Of a DNA stretch of 46,965 bases, positions 33,969 to 41,721 are shown one piece after another. The DNA is taken from NCBI GenBank assembly GCA_030533085.1, contig JAUNJZ010000020.1, positions 1 through 46,965 of the forward strand. The letters are read 5' to 3'. The notes below the pieces were generated by a model. That model was given only the letters and a program-made list of their open reading frames with translations. It ran no database searches and had not been told where the DNA came from. Numbering within the stretch: the stretch's first letter is position 1; each line of letters opens with the position of its first letter. The position numbers and the translations under genes were made by a program. The DNA is from Synergistaceae bacterium (lineage in GTDB: Bacteria > Synergistota > Synergistia > Synergistales > Synergistaceae).

Positions 33969-34178
33969 AAAGGGACCTCTCTTTTTTAATTTTTCATCCT
34001 CTAACAATTAAATAGCCTAAGCTTAAAAACAACAAGCGCGGAATACAGATTCAACGCAAGCCGGCCGCCGGGGAAAACAGTGTACCCTCTCCGCTATCGC
34101 CGATATCCCGCGCCGCGCTCTTATTCTATAATACTGGCATACAACGACCTTTGCAATCTCCGGGGGAGGAGAATAGGA

Positions 34179-34616
34179 ATGAGAGATAAAAAGAAGAGGA
34201 AGCTTACGGAGGGAGACGGCTTTTCCCTTTCGCAGACCGGGCCGCTGGGAATATCGCTCGGCGCGCTGCTGGGAGCGGAAGGCGGGGAAAAGCGGGATAA
34301 GGCCGAGGGCGACGACAAAGCGCCCGAAAAAAGCTTGCCCAAAGCCGAGCCGGAAAAAGAGGCAGCCGAAGCGAAAATATCCAAAGTCTCCCTGCGCCGC
34401 GAGCGCGCGGGGCGCGGAGGCAGGACTGTGACGATAGTGACGCTGCCGCGGGACTATCGCGGCGACCTGACGGCGCTCGCGAAAGAGCTGCGCAAAGCCC
34501 TAGGCTGCGGCTCAGCGATAGAAGACGAAAAGATAGTCCTCCAGGGCGATATCATGGAGCGCGTGGAGGGCTGGTTCGCAAAAAAAGGCGTGACAAGAGT
34601 AACAAAGAGCGGATAA
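34179..34616 (+). CDS. yciH: SUI1/eIF1-like translation factor (YciH family)
   Basis: 145 aa. The first 65 residues are charged and likely disordered (Lys/Glu/Ala rich). The SUI1 domain follows: VSLRRERAGRGGRTVTIVTLPRDYRG, then LTALAKELRKALGCGSAIEDEKIVLQGD and VEGWFAKKGVTRVTK. Bacterial YciH proteins bind the small subunit and affect start-codon fidelity. The start is set by GGGGGAGGAG about 8 bases before the ATG. Single gene, last one before the AT-rich block. Confidence 0.85.
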   Translation: MRDKKKRKLTEGDGFSLSQTGPLGISLGALLGAEGGEKRDKAEGDDKAPEKSLPKAEPEKEAAEAKISKVSLRRERAGRGGRTVTIVTLPRDYRGDLTALAKELRKALGCGSAIEDEKIVLQGDIMERVEGWFAKKGVTRVTKSG

Positions 34617-34640
34617 AAAGAGTTTATTCAGTTTGATTAA

Positions 34641-34731
34641 TATTGACTATAAAAATTTTGCCTGTGATAAGAGTGTCATTATCTCAGAACATTTATGGGG
34701 TGACATTATCACAGACTAATAACAGTCAATA
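34641..34731. repeat. Nested inverted repeat at the edge of the AT-rich block
   Basis: Three arm pairs share nearly one centre: TATTGACT (34641-34648) with AGTCAATA (34724-34731); CTGTGATAA (34662-34670) with TTATCACAG (34706-34714); TGTCA (34674-34678) with TGACA (34701-34705). The whole is about 91 bases. It could be a regulator site, a terminator region or a mobile-element end. Confidence 0.5.
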
Positions 34732-34753
34732 AAGAGATTTTTTTGAGGAGCTA

Positions 34754-34783
34754 TTGACAATTTTATTATACCGATGGTATTAT
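34754..34783 (+). promoter_or_regulatory. Promoter of the GntR gene
   Basis: TTGACA (34754-34759), 18 bases, TATTAT (34778-34783). The inverted repeat TATTATAC-N5-GTATTATG (34764-34784) lies inside it between and over -35 and -10, a position for autorepression. Confidence 0.6.
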
Positions 34784-34784
34784 G
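34764..34784. promoter_or_regulatory. Candidate GntR operator O1
   Basis: TATTATAC (34764-34771), spacer CGATG, GTATTATG (34777-34784). A 21-bp site of the same design, with identical left arm and spacing, recurs in front of the acnX genes. Confidence 0.6.
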
Positions 34785-34837
34785 ATAAAAATTAAATAGA
34801 TTGAAAAGCTGTATAAACTTTAGGAGCTGAAATAAGA

Positions 34838-35497
34838 ATGATCTTAAGTAAAAAAAATGGCTCTGAAAAAAGATCGGTAGAGGCTATCAGATGTATACGA
34901 GAATGGATAGTGAATAATTATTTTAAAGAAGGAGAATTGCTTAGTGAAGTAACTTTGGCAGAAGAATTAAAAATGAGCAGGACTCCTATACGTGAAGCAA
35001 TTACATATTTATGCAACGAAGGGCTCTTGGATACAATACCGGGGCGTGGCGCAGTTGTTGCAAGAATGTCGCAGCAAGATATAGAGGAGATACTAGACCT
35101 GCGGGAGGTGCTTGAGCCGTTAGCTGCTGCAAGTGCTATAAATAGAATTCCTGACAAGGAAATCGAAAACCAGATGAAGCTATGGATACAGGCGAAAGTT
35201 GATGCAGAAAAAGGTATTGAAATATCTGCCGAAAATTTTGCAAAATGGGACACACAGTTACATGGCATGTTAAGAGACTACTGTACAAATGAGCGACTAA
35301 GGGAGTTTTTAAATATTTTAAATATACAGACAGGCATGTTTGTCATTAGATCTTGGGGGACAAAAGCTTTTATTACAGAGACAATCAATCAGCATATCGA
35401 AATTTTGAAAGGATTAAGAGATAGAGACTATAATTTTTTGAAAAGAAGCTTAGTGAACCATATTAGATCTAACATGACATATCATTTGGGTAGATAG
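34838..35497 (+). CDS. GntR-family (FadR/FCD subclass) transcriptional regulator
   Basis: 219 aa. N-terminal winged helix: GELLSEVTLAEELKMSRTPIREAITYLCNEGLLDTIPGRGAVVA (about 32-75), a classic GntR DNA-binding domain. The C-terminal FCD helical domain begins with EEILDLREVLEPLAAASAI; His142 (TQLHGML), His172-like and His205-region residues are typical metal or acid ligands in this class. FCD effectors are usually organic acids. It heads the hut/acnX block on the same strand. AT-rich codon use matches the downstream genes and not the 5' half of the window. Confidence 0.9.
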   Translation: MILSKKNGSEKRSVEAIRCIREWIVNNYFKEGELLSEVTLAEELKMSRTPIREAITYLCNEGLLDTIPGRGAVVARMSQQDIEEILDLREVLEPLAAASAINRIPDKEIENQMKLWIQAKVDAEKGIEISAENFAKWDTQLHGMLRDYCTNERLREFLNILNIQTGMFVIRSWGTKAFITETINQHIEILKGLRDRDYNFLKRSLVNHIRSNMTYHLGR

Positions 35498-35556
35498 AAA
35501 ACATATATAGTCATATGTAAGCTGCTAGTCAAAAAGAGAGTTATTTGTACATTTAT

Positions 35557-35577
35557 TATTATACAGATTGTATAATA
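35557..35577. promoter_or_regulatory. Candidate GntR operator O2 and promoter region of the acnX operon
   Basis: TATTATAC (35557-35564), spacer AGATT, GTATAATA (35570-35577). It is a perfect palindrome extended to 9-bp arms (35556-35564 / 35570-35578). The TATAAT at 35571-35576 would be the -10; TTGTAC (35545-35550) is a poor -35 with 20 bases between. Same layout as O1. Confidence 0.6.
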
Positions 35578-35598
35578 AAAAATTGGGGAGGGATATTT

Positions 35599-36813
35599 GT
35601 GTTTCTTACGGAAAAACAACAGGATATGTTAGCAGGGAAGTATGGTGAGGCTGTTGCATATTCTATGAAGATTCAGGTTGGCATGGGAAGAATATTTAAT
35701 GCGACTCGGATGGTAGTACCCGGTAGGGTGCATGTAGCGATGGGGGGTTGTATGGCAGATTATTGGTTTGCTAATAAGATGCTTAATTTAGGAGGTAAAT
35801 GCGTTATATCGCCAACCACTAACCCCAGCATGGATTTTTGCTACCTTAATAAGCATCTTGCAAAGATACCAGATGATTGGGAGGATATTGTCCGGAAAAC
35901 AAATGACGCTTATACAAAACTTGGGGCGACTATGACGCTGAGTTGTACGCCATATCTGCAGCAAAATGTTCCTGCCTTTGGCGAGATTCTTGCTTTTTCT
36001 GAATCAAGCGCAACACCATACGTTAATTCGGTATATGGGGCAAGATCCAACAGAGAATCGTCACAGAGCGCACTATGCGCGGCGATTACCGGGCTTGTTC
36101 CTGAATACGGATTATTGCTTGAAGAGAACAGAAAGGCTGAAATCCTTGTAGAGGTGCAGGCAGATTTAAATGATGATTTTGATTATCAACTCCTTGGTTG
36201 GAGTTACCCACTTAAATATAATGGGCCGGAGATTCCTGTCTTTTCAGGTATTGAAAAACGCCCTAACCCTGAAGGTTTTATGAATTTTGGCGCACAGTTG
36301 AATACGTCGGGAGCCGTTGCAATGTATCATATTGAAGGAATCACCCCGGAGGCTCCGGATCTTAAAACCGCATTAAACGGCAAAGAGCCGAAATCTCGGG
36401 TCGTCATTACGAATAAAGATTTTGACGATGTAAAGAATAAGATTTGCGGAGAGCCTGGCAAAATCGACTTCGCGCTGTTTGGATGTCCACACTGGAGTCT
36501 TAGTCAGATTGCCGACGTCTGCAAAATTTTAAACGGGAGAAAGTTTGTGGTTGATGTCTGGATTCTTACAAGCTTTATGACGAAGGAATTGGCTGCGAGA
36601 ATGGGATACCAGAAAATTATCAACGAAGCGGGCGGACATATCTTAGCTGATACCTGCGTAGATGAACCGTGCTGGTGGCCGTATTATGGTAAAACAGGAG
36701 TTTCTGATTCACCTAAATGTATGTATTACGACACAATGAGGGATATGAAATTCAAACTTAGATCACTTAAAGACTCGATTGAAGCTGCCATTGCCGGGGA
36801 GGTAAAAAGATGA
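35599..36813 (+). CDS. Aconitase X catalytic subunit (AcnX large, DUF521)
   Basis: 404 aa. Family motifs: N-terminal LTEKQQDMLAGKYGEAV, SPTTNPSMDF (about 71-80), LSCTPYLQQNVPAFGEILAFSESSA (114-138), VYGARSNRESSQSA (145-158), FGCPHWSLSQ (294-303), and ADTCVDEPCWWP (350-361). Cys116, Cys296 and Cys353 are the likely cluster ligands. Characterised AcnX enzymes dehydrate cis-3-hydroxy-L-proline, or mevalonate 5-phosphate in archaea. The context here, a LarA homolog and hut genes, suggests a different hydroxy-acid. The start is GTG, set by GGGGAGGG 6 bases upstream. The stop overlaps the small-subunit ATG by 4 bases. Confidence 0.9.
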   Translation: MFLTEKQQDMLAGKYGEAVAYSMKIQVGMGRIFNATRMVVPGRVHVAMGGCMADYWFANKMLNLGGKCVISPTTNPSMDFCYLNKHLAKIPDDWEDIVRKTNDAYTKLGATMTLSCTPYLQQNVPAFGEILAFSESSATPYVNSVYGARSNRESSQSALCAAITGLVPEYGLLLEENRKAEILVEVQADLNDDFDYQLLGWSYPLKYNGPEIPVFSGIEKRPNPEGFMNFGAQLNTSGAVAMYHIEGITPEAPDLKTALNGKEPKSRVVITNKDFDDVKNKICGEPGKIDFALFGCPHWSLSQIADVCKILNGRKFVVDVWILTSFMTKELAARMGYQKIINEAGGHILADTCVDEPCWWPYYGKTGVSDSPKCMYYDTMRDMKFKLRSLKDSIEAAIAGEVKR

Positions 36814-37226
36814 GTAAAAAAATTTACAAATGCCAACCATTGTACGAGGGAAATGCTTCAGGGAAAGCTTTAATAAGCGAAGATGCTGTTTGTTTTCATC
36901 TTGTAGACCCGCAGACAGGTTGTGTCGTGGAAAAAGGGCACAAACTTTATGGAAAACCTATGGAGGGCACTGTATTGGTTGCACATTCGGGCAAAGGGAG
37001 TTCTATTGTTCAGATGGCAGGTCTTTATGAAATAGTGTGTACTCAAAAAGCCCCGGCTGCGGTCATTGTAAGATACATAGATCCCGTGCTGGCTACAGCA
37101 TTGCTTATTATGGAAGTTCCGTCTGTGTTTGACGTGGAAGAATCGTTTTATGAAGAAATCAAGGAAGGACAAACAATCAGGCTCTCTTCAGAAAGCGGAA
37201 CTATGACGATAACGGTAGAGGATTAA
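36810..37226 (+). CDS. Aconitase X swivel subunit (AcnX small, DUF126)
   Basis: 138 aa, beta-rich swivel domain. GKGSSIVQMAGLYEIV (about 56-71) with the conserved Ser pair, then PAAVIVRYIDPVLATALLIMEVPSVFDVEE, match the DUF126 fold that closes over the active site of the large subunit. In many organisms both halves are fused; here they are split and overlap by ATGA, so a heterodimer is expected. Confidence 0.88.
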   Translation: MSKKIYKCQPLYEGNASGKALISEDAVCFHLVDPQTGCVVEKGHKLYGKPMEGTVLVAHSGKGSSIVQMAGLYEIVCTQKAPAAVIVRYIDPVLATALLIMEVPSVFDVEESFYEEIKEGQTIRLSSESGTMTITVED

Positions 37227-37241
37227 AGAGGAGTTAGGAGA

Positions 37242-38540
37242 ATGCGACTAGATATTCCTTTTGGTGAGATAAAGCATTCATTTAATCTACCGGATAAAAA
37301 TCTTCTTTTTATAGATCAGGTAGAAGACGTTAATGAAATCCAGGATCTACGGCAAGCGATCTTTGACATGCTGGATAAGCCTATTGGCACTCCTCCGTTA
37401 AGGAGTCTCACCAAGGAAAAGCAAAATATTGTTATTCTGATAGAAGACAATACAAGACATACCCCGCTTAAACAGATACTTCCTGTATTGTTGGAATATT
37501 TAGCGTATTGCAATGTTCCGGACCGGAATATTAGCTTTTTAACCGCGCCTGGTACACATCGCATTATGAGTGTTCATGAAATTATAGAAAAGGTAGGAGA
37601 AGATATATACAACCGTTTTAGAATATATCAGCATGATGTGACAAAGCCGGACGAATTGTACGATGAAGGCTATGTCGAAGCTGGTGGTTACAGAATTCCA
37701 ATTCAAGTAAATAAAAAGGCAGTAGATGCTGACTTGCTGATGGGTATCGGTGAAATAGTTCCTCATTCAGACGCCGGATATTCTGCGGGGGCTAAAATAG
37801 TTCAGCCTGGAGTTTGTGGTTATGCGACAACAGCCGCTACGCATGTCCTTGCGGCGCTTCAGGATAGATTTCCAATAGGTGTTGCTGATAACCTTTGTAG
37901 GTCAGGAATTGAAAAGGTTGCGGAAAAAGTCGGACTTTCATTTATTTTGAATATTGTTAAAAATCAACAAGGAAAAGTTTGTGGGGTTTTTGCGGGAGAT
38001 TTTATAAAAGCGCACCGTAAGGGATGTTATATGGCGGAAAAGGTTTATAGTATTCCTATTCCAATGTTGGCAGATGTTGTTGTGGTAAGTTCTTGGCCGT
38101 GTGATATCGACTACTGGCAGGCTGGGAAGGCGCTTATTGCTGCCGCAACCGCCACAAAGCCTGGAGGAATCATCATATTTGCTACGCCATGTCCCGAGAG
38201 AATAGCTCATAATCATCCAAAATTAAATCAGTGGCTGAAAATGTCCCTGGCCCAAGCAATAAACAGGGCAAAAGAAATTTCGCCGGAAAATGTTGACGCG
38301 GACCTAGTCAGTGCCGACATAGCAATAGCTAATGCTCGTGTCAGAGAAAACGCTGATGTATATGTTATTTCTGATGGATTGACCGAAGAAGATATTGATG
38401 TATTGGGCTTCAGACGTTTTTTAAGTGTTCAGGAAGCGTTAGACGAAGCATTGCGGAGGATACCGGGCGCAACGATTGGCATCTTGAGAAAAGGCGGCAT
38501 CGCGTTCCCTGTCGTGAAAACACAAAATGCTAATGTTTGA
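37242..38540 (+). CDS. LarA-family nickel-pincer racemase/epimerase
   Basis: 432 aa, DUF2088 plus C-terminal domain. Motifs follow LarA: DNTRHTP near 69, GTHR with His106, VPHSDAGYSAGAKIVQPG with His175 and Lys185, and TTAATH with His201. These equal the catalytic His108/His174 and the cofactor-linked Lys184/His200 of lactate racemase, almost at the same positions, so the active site looks intact. LarA homologs racemise or epimerise various 2-hydroxy acids. The needed cofactor genes (larB, larC, larE) are not in the window. It follows acnX by 15 bases with TTAGGAG. Confidence 0.85.
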   Translation: MRLDIPFGEIKHSFNLPDKNLLFIDQVEDVNEIQDLRQAIFDMLDKPIGTPPLRSLTKEKQNIVILIEDNTRHTPLKQILPVLLEYLAYCNVPDRNISFLTAPGTHRIMSVHEIIEKVGEDIYNRFRIYQHDVTKPDELYDEGYVEAGGYRIPIQVNKKAVDADLLMGIGEIVPHSDAGYSAGAKIVQPGVCGYATTAATHVLAALQDRFPIGVADNLCRSGIEKVAEKVGLSFILNIVKNQQGKVCGVFAGDFIKAHRKGCYMAEKVYSIPIPMLADVVVVSSWPCDIDYWQAGKALIAAATATKPGGIIIFATPCPERIAHNHPKLNQWLKMSLAQAINRAKEISPENVDADLVSADIAIANARVRENADVYVISDGLTEEDIDVLGFRRFLSVQEALDEALRRIPGATIGILRKGGIAFPVVKTQNANV

Positions 38541-38557
38541 AGAAGGAAAAGGAGTGG

Positions 38558-38656
38558 ATGCGTGGAGTAGAAAACCAGAATGTAGTTTTGAATGATGCGG
38601 GATGTTCACCAGTTCAAATGCACCAAAGGCTGTGGTATTTTAGGAGGGGTATATAG
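38558..38656 (+). CDS. Possible 32-aa leader ORF coupled to dctP
   Basis: ATG at 38558 to TAG at 38654-38656. GGAG precedes the ATG but only three or so bases away. The last base of its stop is the first base of the dctP GTG, so ribosomes could reinitiate. The peptide (starts MRGVENQNVV) has no recognised motif. It may be chance. Confidence 0.25.
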   Translation: MRGVENQNVVLNDAGCSPVQMHQRLWYFRRGI

Positions 38657-39663
38657 TGAAAAAAACAAAGAGTTTTATTTCTTGTGCTACTTTAACGTTA
38701 GCGTTAATGGTTTTGCTCTCAGCTTCGGCGATGGCAGCGGAAACGTATGTTATAAGAGTAGCAAGCATACAGCCGGAAACTCACCCGGATCTTGCTCTTA
38801 TAAAAACAGTGTTTGAACCGTACGTAGAAGAGCACTCAAATGGCAGAATTAAAGTTGAAATTTACGCAAATGCTCAAATGGGTGGGGATCGTGAATATAT
38901 TGAGGGGATTCAACTTGGTACGCTTCAATGGGCCGCTACAACAACATCCGTTTTAGGAAATTTTGAACCAGGATTTAATGTGGTCGAAATGCCATACTTG
39001 TTTACATCACGAGAAGCGGCGTTCAAAGCATTGGATGGCAAATTGGGTAAAGAGTTGGATAAACGTCTCCCTAAACTTGGCATGATAAATTTAGGGTATA
39101 TAGAGAATGGTTTCAGGCATGTTACTAACAATAAAAGGCCCATTAATTCAGCAATGGATCTCAAAGGCTTAAAAATTCGCACAATGGAAGTGCCTGCCCA
39201 TATATCATTCTTTAAAAGACTTGGCGCAAACCCGACTCCGATGAATTTTGGAGAACTATATACGGCGTTGCAGCAGGGTACTGTTGATGGACAGGAAAAC
39301 CCACTTGTTCTCATTAGTGACTGCAAATTAAATGAAGTTCAGAAATATTGTTCGCTAACGGGACATATTTTTTCAGTATGTGTAAACATGTTCAGTAAAA
39401 AATTCTACGATAGTTTGCCTGATGACCTGAAGAAGGTTATTGACGAAGCTGCGGCACGCTATGTAGCTGAACATCGCATGGCTATGGAGCGGGGAGAAAT
39501 AGAGGTCAGACAGGCGCTTGAAAAGCAGGGGATGAAAATTAATGATCTGCTTGATAAAGATAAAAAAGCCTTTGTAGAGGCTGGGGTCGCGACGCTTAAT
39601 GAGTATAGCGACAAGATAGGCAACGACATTGTAGAACTCGCTAAGAGTTATATAAATAATTAA
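38656..39663 (+). CDS. dctP: TRAP transporter substrate-binding protein (DctP family), hut-linked
   Basis: 335 aa. Signal peptide about 1-27 (ends AMAAE). The mature part shows the DctP pattern: VIRVASIQPETHPD, GRIKVEIYANAQMGGDREYIEGIQLG (about 62-87), LKGLKIRTMEVPAHI, where the Arg (about residue 170) binds the ligand carboxylate, and NFGELYTALQQGTVDGQENP. GTG start behind TAGGAGGGG. It is separated from its membrane partners (44905-46683) by four catabolic genes, so the transporter and enzymes are co-transcribed. Likely ligand: the carboxylic acid degraded by the block. Confidence 0.92.
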   Translation: MKKTKSFISCATLTLALMVLLSASAMAAETYVIRVASIQPETHPDLALIKTVFEPYVEEHSNGRIKVEIYANAQMGGDREYIEGIQLGTLQWAATTTSVLGNFEPGFNVVEMPYLFTSREAAFKALDGKLGKELDKRLPKLGMINLGYIENGFRHVTNNKRPINSAMDLKGLKIRTMEVPAHISFFKRLGANPTPMNFGELYTALQQGTVDGQENPLVLISDCKLNEVQKYCSLTGHIFSVCVNMFSKKFYDSLPDDLKKVIDEAAARYVAEHRMAMERGEIEVRQALEKQGMKINDLLDKDKKAFVEAGVATLNEYSDKIGNDIVELAKSYINN

Positions 39664-39788
39664 AATGACATCGGGGTATATGACGCATGATCTGCGATTA
39701 TGACACACGTTGCGATAGCCGTGAACTTAAGATGTAGAGATTGTTTCATATACCCGTTGTCAAATATATTTAAAGGGCGGAAGGACTT

Positions 39789-40760
39789 ATGGAGAAGTTA
39801 AATCAGGCAATAACGGGTATCTGTTCCTTTGGAAAATATCCTATATGTTTAGATATTGATAATATCAACGCAAATTTTGCGATTCTTGGAGCCCCATACG
39901 ATTCCAGCGTTGGTTTCATGCCGGGAAGCAGACTTGGGCCTCGTCGTATAAGAGAAGCGTCAACGCAATATGGCAGGGGGAACTCCGGTTTCTATAATTA
40001 CGAAACAAATGAACAGTTGCTTGAGTCGCCTGGTATTGTTGACTGTGGCGACGCTGATATTCAGGCGGGACAGCATGAGTTTTCACATAAAAACATAGAA
40101 ATGTCTGTAAGAAAAATATTGAGACGAGGTGTAATCCCTGTGATACTTGGGGGAGATCATTCCGTTACAATCGCTGTTGGCAGAGCTCTGGAAGAGCTTA
40201 AGGGCAAAGTTAGCATAGTACAATTTGACTGCCATCTTGACTTTTCTGATCACATAGGAGATTTTTACGAAAGTCCCGGGAGTCCCATGCGTAGGCTTTC
40301 TGAAATGAACCATATAGACAAAATAACACAGATAGGGATCAGAGGGATGGGGTCAAGCAAACGAACAGATTTTGATGACGCTCGCACGTACGGTACCTTG
40401 ATAACTTCAAAGGAAGTACACAGCTTAGGTGCCGTTGAAGTTGCTGCACTGATTCCTGAAAGTGAAAAGTATTACATAACTATTGATATAGACGGTTTTG
40501 ATATGTCTATAGCGCCGGGAACTTGCGCTCCATACCCAGGCGGCCTGCTTTTTGATGAGGTAATAGATATCATTTCAGAAATTTGTAAAAAAGGAGACAT
40601 TGTGGGGTTTGACCTTGTTGAGGTTGCACCGCAAATTGACCCGTCGGGTATTACAGCAAGGCTTGGCGCCTTGGTTGTTATTAACACTATAGCCCAGATA
40701 CTTAAATATAAAAGAATTCGTTTGCAGTCGTCTGGAGGTTATTCCTATGGAGAACGTTAA
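39789..40760 (+). CDS. hutG: Arginase-superfamily hydrolase, formiminoglutamase-like (copy 1)
   Basis: 323 aa. All metal ligands of the ureohydrolase fold are present: His124 in GGDHS, Asp147-Cys-His149-Leu-Asp151, and Asp233/Asp235 in IDIDGFD, followed by APGTCAPYPGG. Within a hut cluster the expected role is hydrolysis of N-formiminoglutamate to glutamate and formamide. The ureohydrolase family also includes agmatinase and guanidino-acid hydrolases, so the substrate is an inference. It overlaps copy 2 by 14 bases and shares most of its sequence with it, for example PRRIREASTQYGRG. Confidence 0.82.
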   Translation: MEKLNQAITGICSFGKYPICLDIDNINANFAILGAPYDSSVGFMPGSRLGPRRIREASTQYGRGNSGFYNYETNEQLLESPGIVDCGDADIQAGQHEFSHKNIEMSVRKILRRGVIPVILGGDHSVTIAVGRALEELKGKVSIVQFDCHLDFSDHIGDFYESPGSPMRRLSEMNHIDKITQIGIRGMGSSKRTDFDDARTYGTLITSKEVHSLGAVEVAALIPESEKYYITIDIDGFDMSIAPGTCAPYPGGLLFDEVIDIISEICKKGDIVGFDLVEVAPQIDPSGITARLGALVVINTIAQILKYKRIRLQSSGGYSYGER

Positions 40761-41721
40761 TCAGGCTATTACAGGAATTTGTACATTCGGAAAATATCCA
40801 ATATGTACAGACTTGGATAATCTTGATGCCAATTTTGCGGTTATCGGTGTACCATTTGATTCGAATGTGGCGTTTATCCCGGGAAGCAGGCTCGCGCCGC
40901 GACGTATAAGGGAAGCGTCAACGCAATATGGCAGGGGAGAACTTGGTTTCTATAATTACGAAACGGACGAGCAGTTACTTGAATCTCCTAAAATTGTTGA
41001 TTGCGGAGATGTTGATATTTTATCAGGCCAACATAAATATTCATTTACCAGAGTTGAATCTGCCGTGAGAAAGATAATTCAAAAGCATGCCGTCCCTGTT
41101 GTTTTAGGCGGAGATCACTCTATAACGATACCATATGGCTTTGCTCTGTCAGAGATCCATGAAAAGGTAGATATTGTTCAGATTGGCGCTCATTTAGACT
41201 GGACAGATCACGCAGGTTCATTTTATGAGAGTCCCGGTAGCGCAATGCGTAGGCTTTCTGAAATGGATCATATTGGTCATATAACACAAATTGGCATACG
41301 CGGTATGGGATCTAGTTGTAAAAAAGATTTTTATGATGCTATGGCCTATGGTACGGCCTTGATAAGCGCTAAAAGTATTCATAAATTGGAAAGAGAAAAG
41401 GTTCTTGAGAAAATCCCAAATGCAAAAAAATATTGCATGGTTATAGACATAGACGGTTTTGATATTTCAATTGCACCAGGTACAAGCGCGCCTTATCCTG
41501 GCGGAATATCGTTTGATGAGTATGTGGATATAATTATCGGGCTATGCCAAAAGGGCAACGTGGTCGGTATTTGTTTGACAGAGGTAAATCCTCAGTATGA
41601 CCCTAGCGGAATCACTTCTCGTTTGGCGGCGCTGGTATTAATAAACTCAATCGCTCAAATCATAAAATATGAATGTGTGGCTACATTGCAAGAGCAGTCA
41701 GGGGCGAAGGCAAATGGATAA
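40747..41721 (+). CDS. Arginase-superfamily hydrolase, formiminoglutamase-like (copy 2, altered metal site)
   Basis: 324 aa paralog of copy 1 with colinear motifs. GGDHS (His124) and DIDGFD are kept, but the second motif reads Gly147-Ala-His-Leu-Asp: the first Asp, a bridging manganese ligand in arginases, is replaced by Gly. Either one metal site is lost or it acts as a partner of copy 1. Its ATG lies inside the 3' end of copy 1, which argues for tight stoichiometric co-synthesis. It overlaps hutI by 8 bases. Confidence 0.8.
   Translation: MENVNQAITGICTFGKYPICTDLDNLDANFAVIGVPFDSNVAFIPGSRLAPRRIREASTQYGRGELGFYNYETDEQLLESPKIVDCGDVDILSGQHKYSFTRVESAVRKIIQKHAVPVVLGGDHSITIPYGFALSEIHEKVDIVQIGAHLDWTDHAGSFYESPGSAMRRLSEMDHIGHITQIGIRGMGSSCKKDFYDAMAYGTALISAKSIHKLEREKVLEKIPNAKKYCMVIDIDGFDISIAPGTSAPYPGGISFDEYVDIIIGLCQKGNVVGICLTEVNPQYDPSGITSRLAALVLINSIAQIIKYECVATLQEQSGAKANG

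Noticed and set aside
38592-38816. 74-codon frame overlapping the start of the second dctP
   Set aside because: Runs through the dctP signal peptide in another frame, no ribosome site and no motif.
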